64,000 nucleotides of DNA from the NCBI RefSeq assembly GCF_005153485.1, contig NZ_CP039740.1:2607001-2671000 (forward strand), written 5' to 3'. The position numbers were made by a program, and so were the translations under genes. Positions 1 through 9,607 of this stretch are shown piece by piece (the first letter of the stretch is position 1; every line of letters starts with the position of its first letter). The DNA is from Pseudolabrys sp. FHR47. GTDB lineage: Bacteria; Pseudomonadota; Alphaproteobacteria; Rhizobiales; Xanthobacteraceae. Below the pieces are notes generated by a model that did not search any database, was not told the DNA's origin, and saw nothing but the letters and a program-made list of their open reading frames with translations.

Positions 1-1856
1 GCGCCACCGGCAAGGCCTCGGTCTATGCGTCATTGATGGGCATCGTCGTGCCGTTCGGCTTCGGCGTGGCGCTCGGTTATTTCATTCCGGATCACATGCT
101 GCCGCATCCCGACCGGCGCCTGATCACCGCCCTCTTCCTCGGCACCGCACTGTCGATCGCCTCGGTGAAGATCGTGGCCATGGTGGTGCGCGAAATGAAC
201 TTCATGCGCCGCAATGTCGGCCAGGTGATCCTCGCCTCCGCCATCATCGATGACAGCGTCGGCTGGATCATCGTCTCGATCATTTTCTCACTGGCGCTGC
301 ATGGCGAAGTCGATGCCTGGTCGCTGGCGCAGAGTGTGGTCGGCACCTTCATTTTCATGGTGCTGAGTCTGACCGTCGGCCGGCGCCTGGTGTTCTTCGC
401 TATCCGCTGGGCCAACGACGTACTCAAGAGCGACTTCGCGGTGATTACCGCGATCCTCATCATCATGAGCGTGATGGCGCTGACAACGCATGCCATTGGC
501 GTGCATTCGGTGCTGGGCGCATTCGTGGCCGGCATTCTGGTCGGTGAATCGCCAATCCTGACCAAGCATATCGACGAGCAATTGCGCGGGCTGATCACGG
601 CGTTCTTCGCGCCGGTGTTCTTCGGCCTCGCTGGACTGTCGGCCGACCTGACCATTCTCGCCGACCCGCAAATCGCGCTCGCCACTGCCGGCCTCATCCT
701 GATCGCCAGTATCGGCAAGTTCGGCGGCGCTTTCATCGGCGCCGAGCTTGGCGGCCTGACCAAGCGCGAAGGCTTTGCGCTGGCCTGCGGCATGAATGCG
801 CGCGGCTCAACCGAAGTCATCATCGCGACAGTCGGCCTGTCGATGGGCGCGCTGACCCAGAACCTTTTCACCATGATCGTCACCATGGCGGTGGTCACGA
901 CACTTGCCATGCCGCCGACCTTGCGCTGGGCGCTATCGCGCATTCCTTTGAGCAAGGAAGAGAAGCAACGACTGGAGCGTGAGGAAATCGAAAGCCAGGG
1001 CTTTCTCGCCAATATCGAGCGGCTGCTGCTGGCAGTCGATGAATCCACCAACGGCACCTTCGCGACAAGGCTTGCCGGTATCGTCGCCGCCACCCACGAA
1101 ATGCCGACGACGGTGATGCACATCACCGAAGGGGACATCGACGACAAAAAGCGCGTCAAGCAGGAAGCTGCCAAGGCCAAGGACGCCGCGTCCATCGTTC
1201 AGGAAGTGGCCGAACGCGCCGAGGCCACCAAAACCCTTGAAGAGCAAAGCCTATTGTCGCTCGAGGTCAGCACTTTGGTCGGCAAGCCGACCGCCGAGAT
1301 CGTCGCCGAGGAAGCGGCGAAAGGCTACGGCGCCATGATCCTCGGCATCGACAAGATGGTGGCGCGCACCAACCACTTCTCCGATGCAGTGACCAAACTG
1401 GCCACTGGATTCGAAGGCCCCCTGCTCATCGCCGATGCCCGCGAGGAACATCGCAAGCACCCGCTGCACGGCACCGTCAGCATCCTGTTGCCGGTCAACG
1501 GCACCGAGGTGTCGCGCCGCGCCGCCGAGGTCGCGGTTGCGATCGCGCGCGCCACCAAAGCTCCGCTCACGGCGATCTATGTCGCGCCGCAGGGCAAGGC
1601 GCGGTCGCGCCGCGCCGAGGAGGCCATCCTCAAGGACATCTCAGCCTTGGCCGAGAGCTTTTCGGTGGACGTCCGCACGGCGGTGCGCACCGAGAAAGCG
1701 GCCGGCGATGCGATCCTGCGCGAAGCCGCGCGGCGCAAGCACAATGTCATCATCATGGGCGCCGGCCGCCGGCCCGGCGAGAAACTGTTCTTCGGCGATA
1801 CCGCCACGGCGCTGCTGGAAAAGGCTCAGCAGTCGCTGGTGTTCGTGGTGAGCTGA
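1..1856 (+). CDS. Cation/proton antiporter with C-terminal Usp-like domains (5' end cut by window)
   Basis: The reading frame is open from base 3, before the first possible start, so the 5' end lies outside the window. The visible first ~305 residues are a chain of hydrophobic helices typical of the Na+/H+ exchanger domain (PF00999), including GVHSVLGAFVAG and MNARGSTEVIIA, a signature of CPA2 antiporters. The last ~280 residues are cytoplasmic: a degenerate Usp-like segment, then a clearer Usp domain from about residue 485 ending in GAGRRPGEKLFFGDTA, which fits the ATP-binding G-x2-G-x9-G loop. Inferred role: monovalent cation/proton exchange at the inner membrane, gated by a nucleotide- or stress-sensing tail. 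Ion specificity cannot be read. It is convergent with parC. Confidence 0.88.
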   Translation, partial: ATGKASVYASLMGIVVPFGFGVALGYFIPDHMLPHPDRRLITALFLGTALSIASVKIVAMVVREMNFMRRNVGQVILASAIIDDSVGWIIVSIIFSLALHGEVDAWSLAQSVVGTFIFMVLSLTVGRRLVFFAIRWANDVLKSDFAVITAILIIMSVMALTTHAIGVHSVLGAFVAGILVGESPILTKHIDEQLRGLITAFFAPVFFGLAGLSADLTILADPQIALATAGLILIASIGKFGGAFIGAELGGLTKREGFALACGMNARGSTEVIIATVGLSMGALTQNLFTMIVTMAVVTTLAMPPTLRWALSRIPLSKEEKQRLEREEIESQGFLANIERLLLAVDESTNGTFATRLAGIVAATHEMPTTVMHITEGDIDDKKRVKQEAAKAKDAASIVQEVAERAEATKTLEEQSLLSLEVSTLVGKPTAEIVAEEAAKGYGAMILGIDKMVARTNHFSDAVTKLATGFEGPLLIADAREEHRKHPLHGTVSILLPVNGTEVSRRAAEVAVAIARATKAPLTAIYVAPQGKARSRRAEEAILKDISALAESFSVDVRTAVRTEKAAGDAILREAARRKHNVIIMGAGRRPGEKLFFGDTATALLEKAQQSLVFVVS

Positions 1857-1954
1857 GGCATGCGCGCGCGGCGGGGCCCACGTGCCGTCGCGACCGCACA
1901 CGGTGTGTGGAAGATATTGCGGGCGAACACGAACGCCAGGCGAAGCACCACCAC

Positions 1955-2040
1955 CGTTCGTCCGCGCGAAAGCGGGGGCCCAGATTGTCGCAGGCGGACT
2001 TTGCGGTTTAACTGGGTTCCCGCTTTCGCGGGAACGAACG
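1955..2040. repeat. Palindromic repeat, family 1, copy A
   Basis: The left arm CGCGAAAGCGGGGGCCCAG and the right arm CTGGGTTCCCGCTTTCGCG are inverted around a ~25-base spacer, with outer arms CGTTCG and CGAACG. The same unit recurs at 5715-5887, 25903-25980, 58629-58717 and 63475-63547. It lies in the convergent gap between the antiporter and parC, where it could also act as a two-way transcript end. Confidence 0.85.
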
Positions 2041-2051
2041 GAGTTTGAGGT

Positions 2052-4340
2052 TCAGCCCTCGTCGCTCTTCTTCGCCGCCGGTGCGCCGCGGAACTTGTTG
2101 TTCTTCGGCAGGCCCTGCGCGATGCGGCCGGCATCGGCGCGGTTGCCGCGCCAGTCCTTGAGGTCCTTCATCGTCATGGTCTGCGTGCGCCCTGCCCCGT
2201 CGACCCAGGACAGGCCGTCGGCGGCCTTGAACGTGGTGATGTCGGACAGGCCCTTCTGCAGATAGCGCTGCAAACGCACACCGCGGCCCTTGGTCATCTC
2301 CGGCACCTGATCGAGACCGAACACGACCATCTTGCGGTTTTCGCCGATCACCGCGACGGTGTCGCCATCGACCACATTGAGTGCCGCCGCCTTGTCCGGC
2401 GCCTTCAGGTTCAGCACCTGCTTGCCCTTGCGCGTCGTGCCGAGGCATTCGTCCTCGGGCACGATGAAGCCGTTGCCGTCATAGCTGACGACGATGAACT
2501 TGCGGCCACCCTGATAAGCGAGGCCCGCGACGATGTCGTAATCCGCCTCGATATCGAAGAACATACGGATCGGCTCGCCGTGGCCGCGGCCGCCCGGCAG
2601 CTTCGACGCATCGAGGGTGTAGAACTTGCCGTTGCCGGCGAAGATCAGGATCTTCGCCGTGGTCTCGGTCTGGAACGCGAATTTCAGCGCGTCGTCGGTC
2701 TTGAACGAGACACCGGACAGATCGAACTGATGGCCGCGCAGCGCGCGGATCCAGCCCTTTTCCGACACCACGACCGTGATCGGCTCGCGCACGGCGAGCG
2801 CCTCCTCGATCGCGGCCTCGTCGTGCTCGGGGGCGGTCGAGAATTCGGTGCGGCGCCTGCCAAGCTCGGTCTTGGGCCCGAATTGGGTCTTGAGTTCCTT
2901 GACCTGCGCGGCGATCGCTTTCCACTGCAGATCGGTCGAGCCAATCAGCTTCTTGAGACCGGCGCGCTCCTCGTTGAGGCGCTTCTCCTCGCCGCGGATT
3001 TCCATTTCCTCCAGCTTGCGCAAGTTGCGCAGCCGCATGTTGAGGATGGCGTCGGCCTGCACCTCGGTGATCTTGAAGGTCTTCATCAGGACGGGCTTGG
3101 GCTCGTCCTCGGTGCGGATGATCTTGATGACCTTGTCGAGGTTGAGATAGGCGACCAGATAGCCGCCCAGCACTTCGAGGCGATGCTCGATCTCGGCCAG
3201 CCGATGCTTGGACCGGCGCAGCAAAACATCGCGGCGGTGCTCCAGCCACTCCGTCAGCGCTTCGGCGAGCCCCAGCACCTTGGGGATGCGGCCCTTCACC
3301 AACACGTTCATGTTGAGCGGAATGCGCGTTTCAAGCTCGGTGAGCTTGAACAGCGACTCCATCAGGATGGTGGCGTCGACGGTGCGGGCGCGCGGCTCGA
3401 TAACGAGACGGACGTCCTCGGCCGATTCATCGCGGATGTCGGCGACCAGCGGCAGCTTGCGCTCGTTGAGCAGCTCGGCGAGCTTCTCGACCAGACGCGA
3501 TTTCTGCACCAGCCACGGCATCTCGGTGATGACGATCACGTAGGTGCCGCGCGAGCCCTCCTCCACCGACCACTTGGCACGGACGCGGAACGAGCCGCGG
3601 CCCGTATTGTAGGCTTCGGCAATCGCTTCCGGCGGATCGACAATGATGCCGCCAGTCGGGAAATCCGGACCCTTGACGTATTTAAGCAGCGTCTTCGAGC
3701 GCGCATTCGGCGTCTCGATCAGATGCAGCGCAGCGTCGGCGAGTTCCGCGATGTTGTGCGGCGGGATCGACGTCGCCATGCCGACCGCGATGCCCTGCGA
3801 GCCGTTGGCCAAGAGATTGGGAATCGCCGCCGGCAGCACCACCGGCTCTTCGTTGGAGCCATCATAGCTGGGCCGGAAATCGACGGCGTCCTCGTCGAGA
3901 CCGTCGAGCAGAAGCTTGGCGACATCGGTGAGACGCGATTCCGTATAGCGCATCGCCGCGGCGTTATCGCCGTCGATATTGCCGAAGTTGCCCTGACCGT
4001 CGACCAGCGGGTAACGCTGTGCGAAGTCCTGCGCCAGACGCACCATCGCGTCGTAAATCGCCTGGTCGCCGTGCGGATGGAAGTTACCCATCACGTCGCC
4101 GACCACCTTGGCCGACTTCTTGAACGCCGCGCCGGGATCGAGTCGCAGGCTGCGCATCACGTGCAGGATGCGGCGGTGCACCGGCTTGAGGCCGTCGCGC
4201 GCATCGGGCAGCGCGCGGTTCATGATCGTGGACAGCGCGTAAGCGAGGTAGCGCTCTTCCAGCGCCGACTGCAACGCAACCGGTTCGACGATGCCGCCCG
4301 GCGGGCCGCCGTTATTGGGGGGAATCACTTTTTTTGCCAT
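2052..4340 (-). CDS. parC: DNA topoisomerase IV subunit A
   Basis: ATP-dependent type IIA topoisomerase subunit that cuts and rejoins DNA to unlink daughter chromosomes, working with ParE, which is not in the window. The product is 762 residues. The N-terminal cleavage domain has [10 protein letters not shown] and [20 protein letters not shown], with the catalytic tyrosine in RYTESRL (Tyr132). The C-terminal ~250 residues are the short beta-pinwheel expected of ParC rather than GyrA. I chose MAKKVIPP at 4340, since the 12 codons before it look non-coding. It lies downstream of recO on the same strand, with the small secreted-protein gene at 4665-4907 on the opposite strand between them. Confidence 0.97.
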   Translation of the reverse strand: MAKKVIPPNNGGPPGGIVEPVALQSALEERYLAYALSTIMNRALPDARDGLKPVHRRILHVMRSLRLDPGAAFKKSAKVVGDVMGNFHPHGDQAIYDAMVRLAQDFAQRYPLVDGQGNFGNIDGDNAAAMRYTESRLTDVAKLLLDGLDEDAVDFRPSYDGSNEEPVVLPAAIPNLLANGSQGIAVGMATSIPPHNIAELADAALHLIETPNARSKTLLKYVKGPDFPTGGIIVDPPEAIAEAYNTGRGSFRVRAKWSVEEGSRGTYVIVITEMPWLVQKSRLVEKLAELLNERKLPLVADIRDESAEDVRLVIEPRARTVDATILMESLFKLTELETRIPLNMNVLVKGRIPKVLGLAEALTEWLEHRRDVLLRRSKHRLAEIEHRLEVLGGYLVAYLNLDKVIKIIRTEDEPKPVLMKTFKITEVQADAILNMRLRNLRKLEEMEIRGEEKRLNEERAGLKKLIGSTDLQWKAIAAQVKELKTQFGPKTELGRRRTEFSTAPEHDEAAIEEALAVREPITVVVSEKGWIRALRGHQFDLSGVSFKTDDALKFAFQTETTAKILIFAGNGKFYTLDASKLPGGRGHGEPIRMFFDIEADYDIVAGLAYQGGRKFIVVSYDGNGFIVPEDECLGTTRKGKQVLNLKAPDKAAALNVVDGDTVAVIGENRKMVVFGLDQVPEMTKGRGVRLQRYLQKGLSDITTFKAADGLSWVDGAGRTQTMTMKDLKDWRGNRADAGRIAQGLPKNNKFRGAPAAKKSDEG

Positions 4341-4664
4341 GCGGCACGGGATACTGCGGGGCCGCGGGCCGAACAAGACCCCCGGCGTGGCCCGCTTTTG
4401 GACCCGGGGATTCGGGCGATGAATGGCTGATGAACGCCCCGGCCAGCAAATTTTCGAGTTTTGCCGTTTAGTTTTTGAACCGGCAGCAACATCAGGCGTT
4501 CATTGCTGCGGCGACCGCGCCGGAACCATGATCCGGTACCGGGGTCGCCGAGGAACTGTGCCATGATGTTGTGATCTATGTCACAGCCGGGAACCTTGGG
4601 GACCGGCATTATTGAAATAATACCAGCCGCAGGTCGCGGCACGGTCTAGCAGGAGGAAAATGCA

Positions 4665-4907
4665 ATGCGCGCCTTGATCCTTTCGTCCCTGTTTGCCATC
4701 GGCCTTGGACTGGCCGCAGCTCCGGCCAGCGCCGCCCCGATCGCGGACATCAACGCGGCCATCACCGGGCAGAACCTGGTTGAGCAGACGCAGTACTATC
4801 GTTATCACCGCCGTCCGCGGGTGCGTTGCCATAACGTCCGCGTCTGCCGCTGGACTCCCTATGGTCGCCGCTGCCACTACGAGCGCGTCTGTCGGCGCGT
4901 CTGGTAA
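4665..4907 (+). CDS. Small secreted cationic Arg/Tyr/Cys-rich protein
   Basis: An 80-residue product with a clear signal peptide (hydrophobic stretch ending ASAA near residue 24). The mature part is very basic, with YYRYHRRPRVRCHNVRVC and CHYERVC, giving four cysteines as two spaced CxxxxxC-like pairs that could form disulfides in the periplasm. A strong ribosome site (AGGAGG at 4651-4656) precedes the ATG by 8 bases. I do not recognise a named family; short Cys/Arg/Tyr-rich secreted proteins like this are common in Rhizobiales genomes. It stands alone, convergent with recO, with its own terminator just downstream. Confidence 0.75.
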   Translation: MRALILSSLFAIGLGLAAAPASAAPIADINAAITGQNLVEQTQYYRYHRRPRVRCHNVRVCRWTPYGRRCHYERVCRRVW

Positions 4908-4928
4908 ACGCGACGTTCATCTCACATG

Positions 4929-4962
4929 CAAAGGCCCGGCGGCGACGCCGGGCCTTTTCATT
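4929..4962. terminator. Rho-independent terminator between small secreted protein and recO
   Basis: The stem AAAGGCCCGGC and GCCGGGCCTTTT has a short GACG-containing loop and is followed by T-rich sequence on the plus strand. It lies between converging genes and probably serves the plus-strand gene. Confidence 0.8.
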
Positions 4963-4974
4963 TCGCAACCGCTT

Positions 4975-5709
4975 TCAGGCGACCTTGGGCACCGCCCGCG
5001 CCAGCGCGGCGAGGAAATGCATACGCTCGTCGGCGAGCTGCATGCCGCGCGGCTCCAGCACGTGACGCGCGAGGAAAAAGCCGGTCAGCTTGAACCCATC
5101 GTCGAGATCGCTGCCATTGGGACTGACTCCCGCATCGATCAGGAACGGCGGCAGCTTGAACATCCGGTCGGCGTAAGGCGCGCCCGCCTCGCGCGACACC
5201 GCCCGCCCGGACTTCGGCGACACATAGATCAGGTCCTCGGTGGCACCGGTCGCCGCGCATTCTTCAAGGTCGAGGCCGAAGCCCAGCTCCGACAGCAACT
5301 GCATCTCGAAGCGCGCGACCTGCGGCGCGGCCCAGGCGGCATCCTCGAGGCGGTCGAGGATCGTCTGGAATTCGTTGAACAGGCCCTCATGCGGATCGCG
5401 TTCGGGCAAGAGGCGCATCAGCGCGGCGAGATGCGAGACGCCGTAAATCGCATGGGGCGCGGCGAAATAATTGGACGCTCGCTGGCGCAGCGGCTCGATC
5501 GTATAGTTACCCATGTGGTCTTCGAGCCGTGCGCGCCAGGTGGCAGAGACGCTATTGCCAGGCTGCAGCACCGGTTTCATGCGCGAACCGAAACCACCGC
5601 GCACCATGCCGACATGGCGGCCGTGCTCGCGCGTCATCAGTTCGAGGATGGCGGATGCCTCCCCGTGCCGCCGCACGCCGATCACGATGCCTTCATCGGT
5701 CCATTGCAT
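4975..5709 (-). CDS. recO: DNA repair protein RecO
   Basis: Recombination mediator that helps RecR load RecA onto SSB-coated single-stranded DNA and anneals complementary strands. The product has 244 residues, normal for alphaproteobacteria. The OB-fold start [11 protein letters not shown] is typical, followed by [16 protein letters not shown]. An upstream in-frame extension exists but encodes translated repeat sequence ([10 protein letters not shown]), so I place the start at 5709. It is the last gene of the rnc-era-recO series; a 180-base palindromic repeat sits between the era stop and this start. Confidence 0.95.
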   Translation of the reverse strand: MQWTDEGIVIGVRRHGEASAILELMTREHGRHVGMVRGGFGSRMKPVLQPGNSVSATWRARLEDHMGNYTIEPLRQRASNYFAAPHAIYGVSHLAALMRLLPERDPHEGLFNEFQTILDRLEDAAWAAPQVARFEMQLLSELGFGLDLEECAATGATEDLIYVSPKSGRAVSREAGAPYADRMFKLPPFLIDAGVSPNGSDLDDGFKLTGFFLARHVLEPRGMQLADERMHFLAALARAVPKVA

Positions 5710-5714
5710 TTCTT

Positions 5715-5887
5715 TGTCGTCCCCGCGAAAGCGGGGACCCATAACCCCTGAGCTAACGACGGCGCACAATCTCGAATAAAAACCGTTTCATTTCGTGCCA
5801 CAAGGTAACGCTGCGACGTATGGGTCCCCGCCCATAGGCGTTCGGAAAGAACGCCGTCCTTCGGGCGGCTATGCGCGGGGACGACAC
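5715..5887. repeat. Palindromic repeat, family 1, copy B (enlarged)
   Basis: The outer arms TCGTCCCCGCGAAAGCGGGG (5717-5736) and, inverted, the segment ending GCGCGGGGACGACA (5887) frame a longer interior than in other copies, including a second small hairpin (GGCGTTCGGAAAGAACGCC, 5837-5855). It fills the whole gap between era and recO, so it would be transcribed within that operon. Confidence 0.8.
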
Positions 5888-5888
5888 A

Positions 5889-6821
5889 TCACTCCCTCGG
5901 AAACTCCAGCCCCATCGCCCGATAGCGCTCCGGGTCGTCGCCCCAGCCCTCACGCACTTTCACGAACAGGAACAGGTGCACCTTGGCGTCGGCGATCTCG
6001 GCGATGTCCTTGCGCGCCGCTTCGCCAATGGCGCGCAGCGTCTGCCCGCCCTTGCCGATGACGATCTTGCGCTGGCTTTCGCGCTCGACATAGATCGTCT
6101 GCTCGATGCGCACGTCGCCGCCGCGCAGTTCCTTCCACTGCTCGGTCTCGACCGTGGAGTGATATGGCAGTTCCTGGTGCAGGCGCTCGAACAGCTTTTC
6201 GCGCGTGATCTCGGCGGCAAGCTGGCGCATCGGCGCGTCGGCGATCTGGTCTTCGGGATAGAGCCACGGGCCTGCCGGCATGCGCTCGGCCAGCCACTTT
6301 TTCAAATCGACCACGCCGTCGCTCTTGAGCGCCGAGATCATGAAGGTGGTCTCGAACTTGGCCTTCTCGTTCGCCGCCTTGGCGAGGCCAAGCAGGCTGT
6401 CGCGCGGCACGACATCGATCTTGTTGAGGATCAGGATCTTCGGCCCCTTCACCTCCTTGAGACGATCGAGGATCGGCTCGATGTCTTCGTCCAGCCCCTT
6501 GCGCGCGTCGACCAGCACCGCGGTGAGATCGGCTTCGTGCGCCCCGCTCCACGCCGTCGTCACCATGGCGCGGTCGAGCCGCCGCTTCGGCGCGAAGATG
6601 CCAGGCGTATCCACGAAGATAATCTGCGATGAACCTTCGACGCTAATGCCGCGGATCAGCGCCCGCGTCGTCTGCACCTTGTGCGAGACGATGGTGACCT
6701 TGGAACCAACCAGCGCATTGAGCAAAGTCGACTTGCCGGCATTGGGTGCGCCGATCAGCGCAACGAAGCCGCAGCGCGTGCCTGCGCCCGGTTCCGCGCC
6801 GGCCGTGATTTGTTCTGCCAT
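5889..6821 (-). CDS. era: GTPase Era
   Basis: Essential membrane-associated GTPase that binds the 3' end of 16S rRNA and acts in 30S subunit assembly. The product has 310 residues. The G domain has GAPNAGKS (residues 24-31, P-loop), DTPG and NKID; the C-terminal KH domain carries ERESQRKIVIGKGG, the RNA-binding loop. The ATG at 6821 shares one base with the rnc stop (TGATG), so the two genes are translationally coupled. The plus-strand frame through this region is a codon shadow. Confidence 0.98.
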   Translation of the reverse strand: MAEQITAGAEPGAGTRCGFVALIGAPNAGKSTLLNALVGSKVTIVSHKVQTTRALIRGISVEGSSQIIFVDTPGIFAPKRRLDRAMVTTAWSGAHEADLTAVLVDARKGLDEDIEPILDRLKEVKGPKILILNKIDVVPRDSLLGLAKAANEKAKFETTFMISALKSDGVVDLKKWLAERMPAGPWLYPEDQIADAPMRQLAAEITREKLFERLHQELPYHSTVETEQWKELRGGDVRIEQTIYVERESQRKIVIGKGGQTLRAIGEAARKDIAEIADAKVHLFLFVKVREGWGDDPERYRAMGLEFPRE

Positions 6822-7531
6822 CAGGCCTTGTCCAGCTTTACGCCGACGCTTGTCAACATGGCCGCCGCTGCCGCCTGCTCGGCCGCGCGTTTGGAGGCCC
6901 CAACGCCTTCGGCCGGCGGCTTGTCCGGCAGCAGCACCGCGACCCTGAACTGCGGATCGTGATGCGGCCCGGTGCGCGCCACTTCCTTGTAGGCCGGGGT
7001 CGGCAGGCCGCGCGCCTGCGCCCATTCCTGCAGCATGGTCTTGGCGTCGCGCGTCGGCTTGACCGACTGCACCATGCGATCCTGCCAGAACTTGGCAATC
7101 AGCGCCTCGGCGGCCGGATAGCCGCCATCGACGAAGACGGCGCCGACCAGCCCCTCGCAGGCATCGGCGAGGATCGTGGTGCGCAGGCGGCCGCCGGCAT
7201 GCGACTCCGAATTACCCAGCCGCAGTTCAGGGCCGAGGTCCATGTCTTTCGCAACCGCGGCGCAGGTTTCCTTGCGCACCAAATCGGCGAGCCGCTTCGA
7301 CAGTTCGCCCTCGTTCGCCTTCGGAAAGTTGCGGTAGAGCATGTCGGAGATGACGAGGCCGAGCACGTGATCGCCGAGAAACTCGAGCCGCTGATAGCTC
7401 GACACGCGGTTCTGCGGGCCGCCCGACAAAGCCGAGATGTGCGTCAACGCGCGCTCGAGCAGCGACTTGTCGGAAAAGCTGTAGCCGATCCTCGCCTCGA
7501 GACCCGAACGGTCTTTAACCTTGCGGCTCAT
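6821..7531 (-). CDS. rnc: Ribonuclease III
   Basis: Double-strand-specific endoribonuclease that processes rRNA precursors and structured mRNAs. The product has 236 residues. The signature YQRLEFLGDHVLGL lies near residue 45, the second acidic site is in DACEGLVGAVFVDGG, and a double-stranded RNA-binding domain follows (about 160-230, PAYKEVARTGPHHDPQF). The start at 7531 overlaps the end of lepB by four bases (ATGA); an upstream extension is open but would overlap lepB further. Confidence 0.97.
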   Translation of the reverse strand: MSRKVKDRSGLEARIGYSFSDKSLLERALTHISALSGGPQNRVSSYQRLEFLGDHVLGLVISDMLYRNFPKANEGELSKRLADLVRKETCAAVAKDMDLGPELRLGNSESHAGGRLRTTILADACEGLVGAVFVDGGYPAAEALIAKFWQDRMVQSVKPTRDAKTMLQEWAQARGLPTPAYKEVARTGPHHDPQFRVAVLLPDKPPAEGVGASKRAAEQAAAAAMLTSVGVKLDKA

Positions 7532-8292
7532 CGGACGATCGTGAACAGCCTGTTCCAGCGCACCGAGACCGGCCACCGCCAGAACTGCCAGGCCTGTTCG
7601 CCTTCATTGACCGAGAAGAAGATGATCTGCGCCTTGCCGACGAAGTTCTCGAACGGCACGAAGCCGACCGATGAGAAACGACTGTCGGTCGAATTGTCGC
7701 GGTTGTCGCCCATCATGAAATAATAGCCGGGCGGCACGACGTATTCTTCGGTGGTCTGCGGAAAGCGCGAGTGATCGGTCGAGCAATCGAGCACGTTATG
7801 CGTCACGCCGTTCGGCAGCGTCTCGCGCCATTGTTTGACGCGGTCGATGAACGGGTTGGGACAGGCCGCCTCGCCGACGAAGTCGGCAATGCGATCCATC
7901 TTCACCGGCGCACCATTGATCGACACGACGCCGTCGGTGACGCGGATCTTGTCGCCCGGCAGTCCGATGACGCGCTTGATGTAGTCGGTCGAGGTGTCCG
8001 ACGGCAGACGGAAGACGACCACGTCGCCGCGCTCCGGCATCATGCCGCCGGGAATGCGCCCCGAGAACAATGGCAGCGACAGCGGCAGCGAGTACTGGCT
8101 GTAGCCGTAGGAGTATTTCGAGACGAACAGATAGTCCCCGACCAGCAAGGTCGCCTTCATCGAGCCGGATGGGATGTTGAAAGGCTGGAACAGAAACGTG
8201 CGGATCACGAGTGCAATGATCAACGCGTGAAAGATGACGCGGATCGTTTCGCCGACGCCGCCTTCGTGCCGCTTGCTGGATGTCACGCTCAT
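7528..8292 (-). CDS. lepB: Signal peptidase I
   Basis: Inner-membrane serine protease that removes signal peptides from exported proteins, including the many secreted products in this window. The product has 254 residues. One N-terminal membrane helix (about 18-35) is followed by IPSGSMKATLL with nucleophile Ser44, and the catalytic lysine lies in YIKRVIGLPGD (Lys106). GDNRDNSTDSR is the family's conserved C-terminal box. It lies between acpS and rnc in the conserved Rhizobiales order. Confidence 0.97.
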   Translation of the reverse strand: MSVTSSKRHEGGVGETIRVIFHALIIALVIRTFLFQPFNIPSGSMKATLLVGDYLFVSKYSYGYSQYSLPLSLPLFSGRIPGGMMPERGDVVVFRLPSDTSTDYIKRVIGLPGDKIRVTDGVVSINGAPVKMDRIADFVGEAACPNPFIDRVKQWRETLPNGVTHNVLDCSTDHSRFPQTTEEYVVPPGYYFMMGDNRDNSTDSRFSSVGFVPFENFVGKAQIIFFSVNEGEQAWQFWRWPVSVRWNRLFTIVR

Positions 8293-8435
8293 TGCGCCTT
8301 TCGGTCCTGGCTGATGCGAACGCGATAAAGGTCCGCAAAGCGCCCCGGCGGTCTTGTAGCCGCTGGCCTTATGCAGTGCAATGAAGTTCCCTCAAAATAG
8401 GGCGTAACCCACTGGACAATATCGGTTTATCCGCC

Positions 8436-8855
8436 TTAGCGGGAGTCCGCCAGGTTAGCGACGGGAATCGCCTGGATGATGACGATGGCCTGCGCCAGCG
8501 GCCCCTCGTCCGTCATGGAAAGGTCGATGCGGGCCTCGTGACCCGGCGGTACGAGTTCCTGGAGCCGGCGCAGCGCCCCCCCGGTCAGCCGCAGCGTCGG
8601 CCGGCCGCCCGGCAGATTGACCACCCCCATGTCGCGCCAGAACACACCATGGCTCATCCCGGTGCCCAACGCCTTGGCGCAGGCCTCCTTGGCGGCAAAA
8701 CGCTTGGCATAGGTCTCGATCCGGTTCTTGCGGCGGTCGGCCTTTTCGCGCTCGATCGGCGTGAAGATGCGCGACAGGAAGCGCTCGCCGTGGCGTTCGA
8801 TGGTCTTGGCGATGCGGCGCGCGTCGCAGAGGTCGGAGCCGAGACCAACGATCAT
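8436..8855 (-). CDS. acpS: Holo-[acyl-carrier-protein] synthase
   Basis: Transfers 4'-phosphopantetheine from coenzyme A to the serine of acyl carrier protein. The product has 139 residues. [11 protein letters not shown] holds the Mg-binding aspartate, and [15 protein letters not shown] is the second signature with its glutamate and lysine. The ATG at 8855 overlaps the pdxJ stop by four bases. A 143-base gap follows before lepB. Confidence 0.95.
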   Translation of the reverse strand: MIVGLGSDLCDARRIAKTIERHGERFLSRIFTPIEREKADRRKNRIETYAKRFAAKEACAKALGTGMSHGVFWRDMGVVNLPGGRPTLRLTGGALRRLQELVPPGHEARIDLSMTDEGPLAQAIVIIQAIPVANLADSR

Positions 8856-9607
8856 CGGGATATGCGGGCCCGGCCGCGACCCATAGCGGCGCGCATGAAC
8901 TTGATGGTCTCGGTCAAACCCTCGAACACCGCCTCGCCGATCAGGAAATGGCCGATATTGAGCTCGACGATCTGCGGCAGCGCCGCGATCTCCTCGGCTG
9001 TGGCGTAGTCGAGGCCGTGGCCGGCATGGACCTCGAGACCAAGACCGGCGGCAAGTTCGGCGCCCTTCACGATCGCCTGCCACTCGGCCTGCGCCTTTTC
9101 CCTGTGGCCGTCGGCCAAAGCCTCGCACCAGGCGCCGGTGTGAATCTCGATGACCGGCGCGCCGAGCGCCGCGGCGGTCTCGATCTGCTCCGGCTGCGCG
9201 CCGATGAACAGCGATACGCGAATGCCGGCGTGCTTGAGCTTGTGAATCACGGGCTTGAGATGGGCCTGCTGGCCGGCGGCATCGAGGCCACCTTCGGTGG
9301 TGCGCTCCTCGCGCTTTTCCGGCACCAGGCAGCAGGCATGCGGCTGCGTCTTGAGCGCCAGCGCCACCATCTCGTCGGTCGCCGCCATTTCGAAATTCAA
9401 GGGCTTGTCGATCTCGGCTTTCAGCCTCGCCATGTCGTCGTCGCGGATATGGCGGCGGTCCTCACGCAGATGCGCGGTGATGCCGTCACAGCCGGCGGCA
9501 ATCGCCAGCTTGGCGGCGCGCACCGGATCGGGATGCCGGCCGCCGCGCGCATTGCGGATGGTGGCGACGTGGTCGACGTTCACGCCCAACCGTAACGGCT
9601 TACCCAT
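8852..9607 (-). CDS. pdxJ: Pyridoxine 5'-phosphate synthase
   Basis: Condenses 3-amino-2-oxopropyl phosphate with 1-deoxyxylulose 5-phosphate in DXP-dependent vitamin B6 synthesis. The product has 251 residues with a TIM-barrel start [17 protein letters not shown] and the conserved LREDRRHI and VHAGHGLDY stretches. The ATG at 9607 overlaps the end of rsh by eight bases, and the stop overlaps acpS, giving a tight rsh-pdxJ-acpS unit. Confidence 0.97.
   Translation of the reverse strand: MGKPLRLGVNVDHVATIRNARGGRHPDPVRAAKLAIAAGCDGITAHLREDRRHIRDDDMARLKAEIDKPLNFEMAATDEMVALALKTQPHACCLVPEKREERTTEGGLDAAGQQAHLKPVIHKLKHAGIRVSLFIGAQPEQIETAAALGAPVIEIHTGAWCEALADGHREKAQAEWQAIVKGAELAAGLGLEVHAGHGLDYATAEEIAALPQIVELNIGHFLIGEAVFEGLTETIKFMRAAMGRGRARISR

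Noticed and set aside
1955..2040. Family-1 repeat as an insertion sequence
   Set aside because: Only 75-175 bases long, with no transposase frame and no obvious target duplication.
2580..4430. 616-codon open frame antisense to parC
   Set aside because: It mirrors parC codons in a GC-rich genome; the product shows Arg/Leu/Glu/Asp-rich composition and no recognisable domain.
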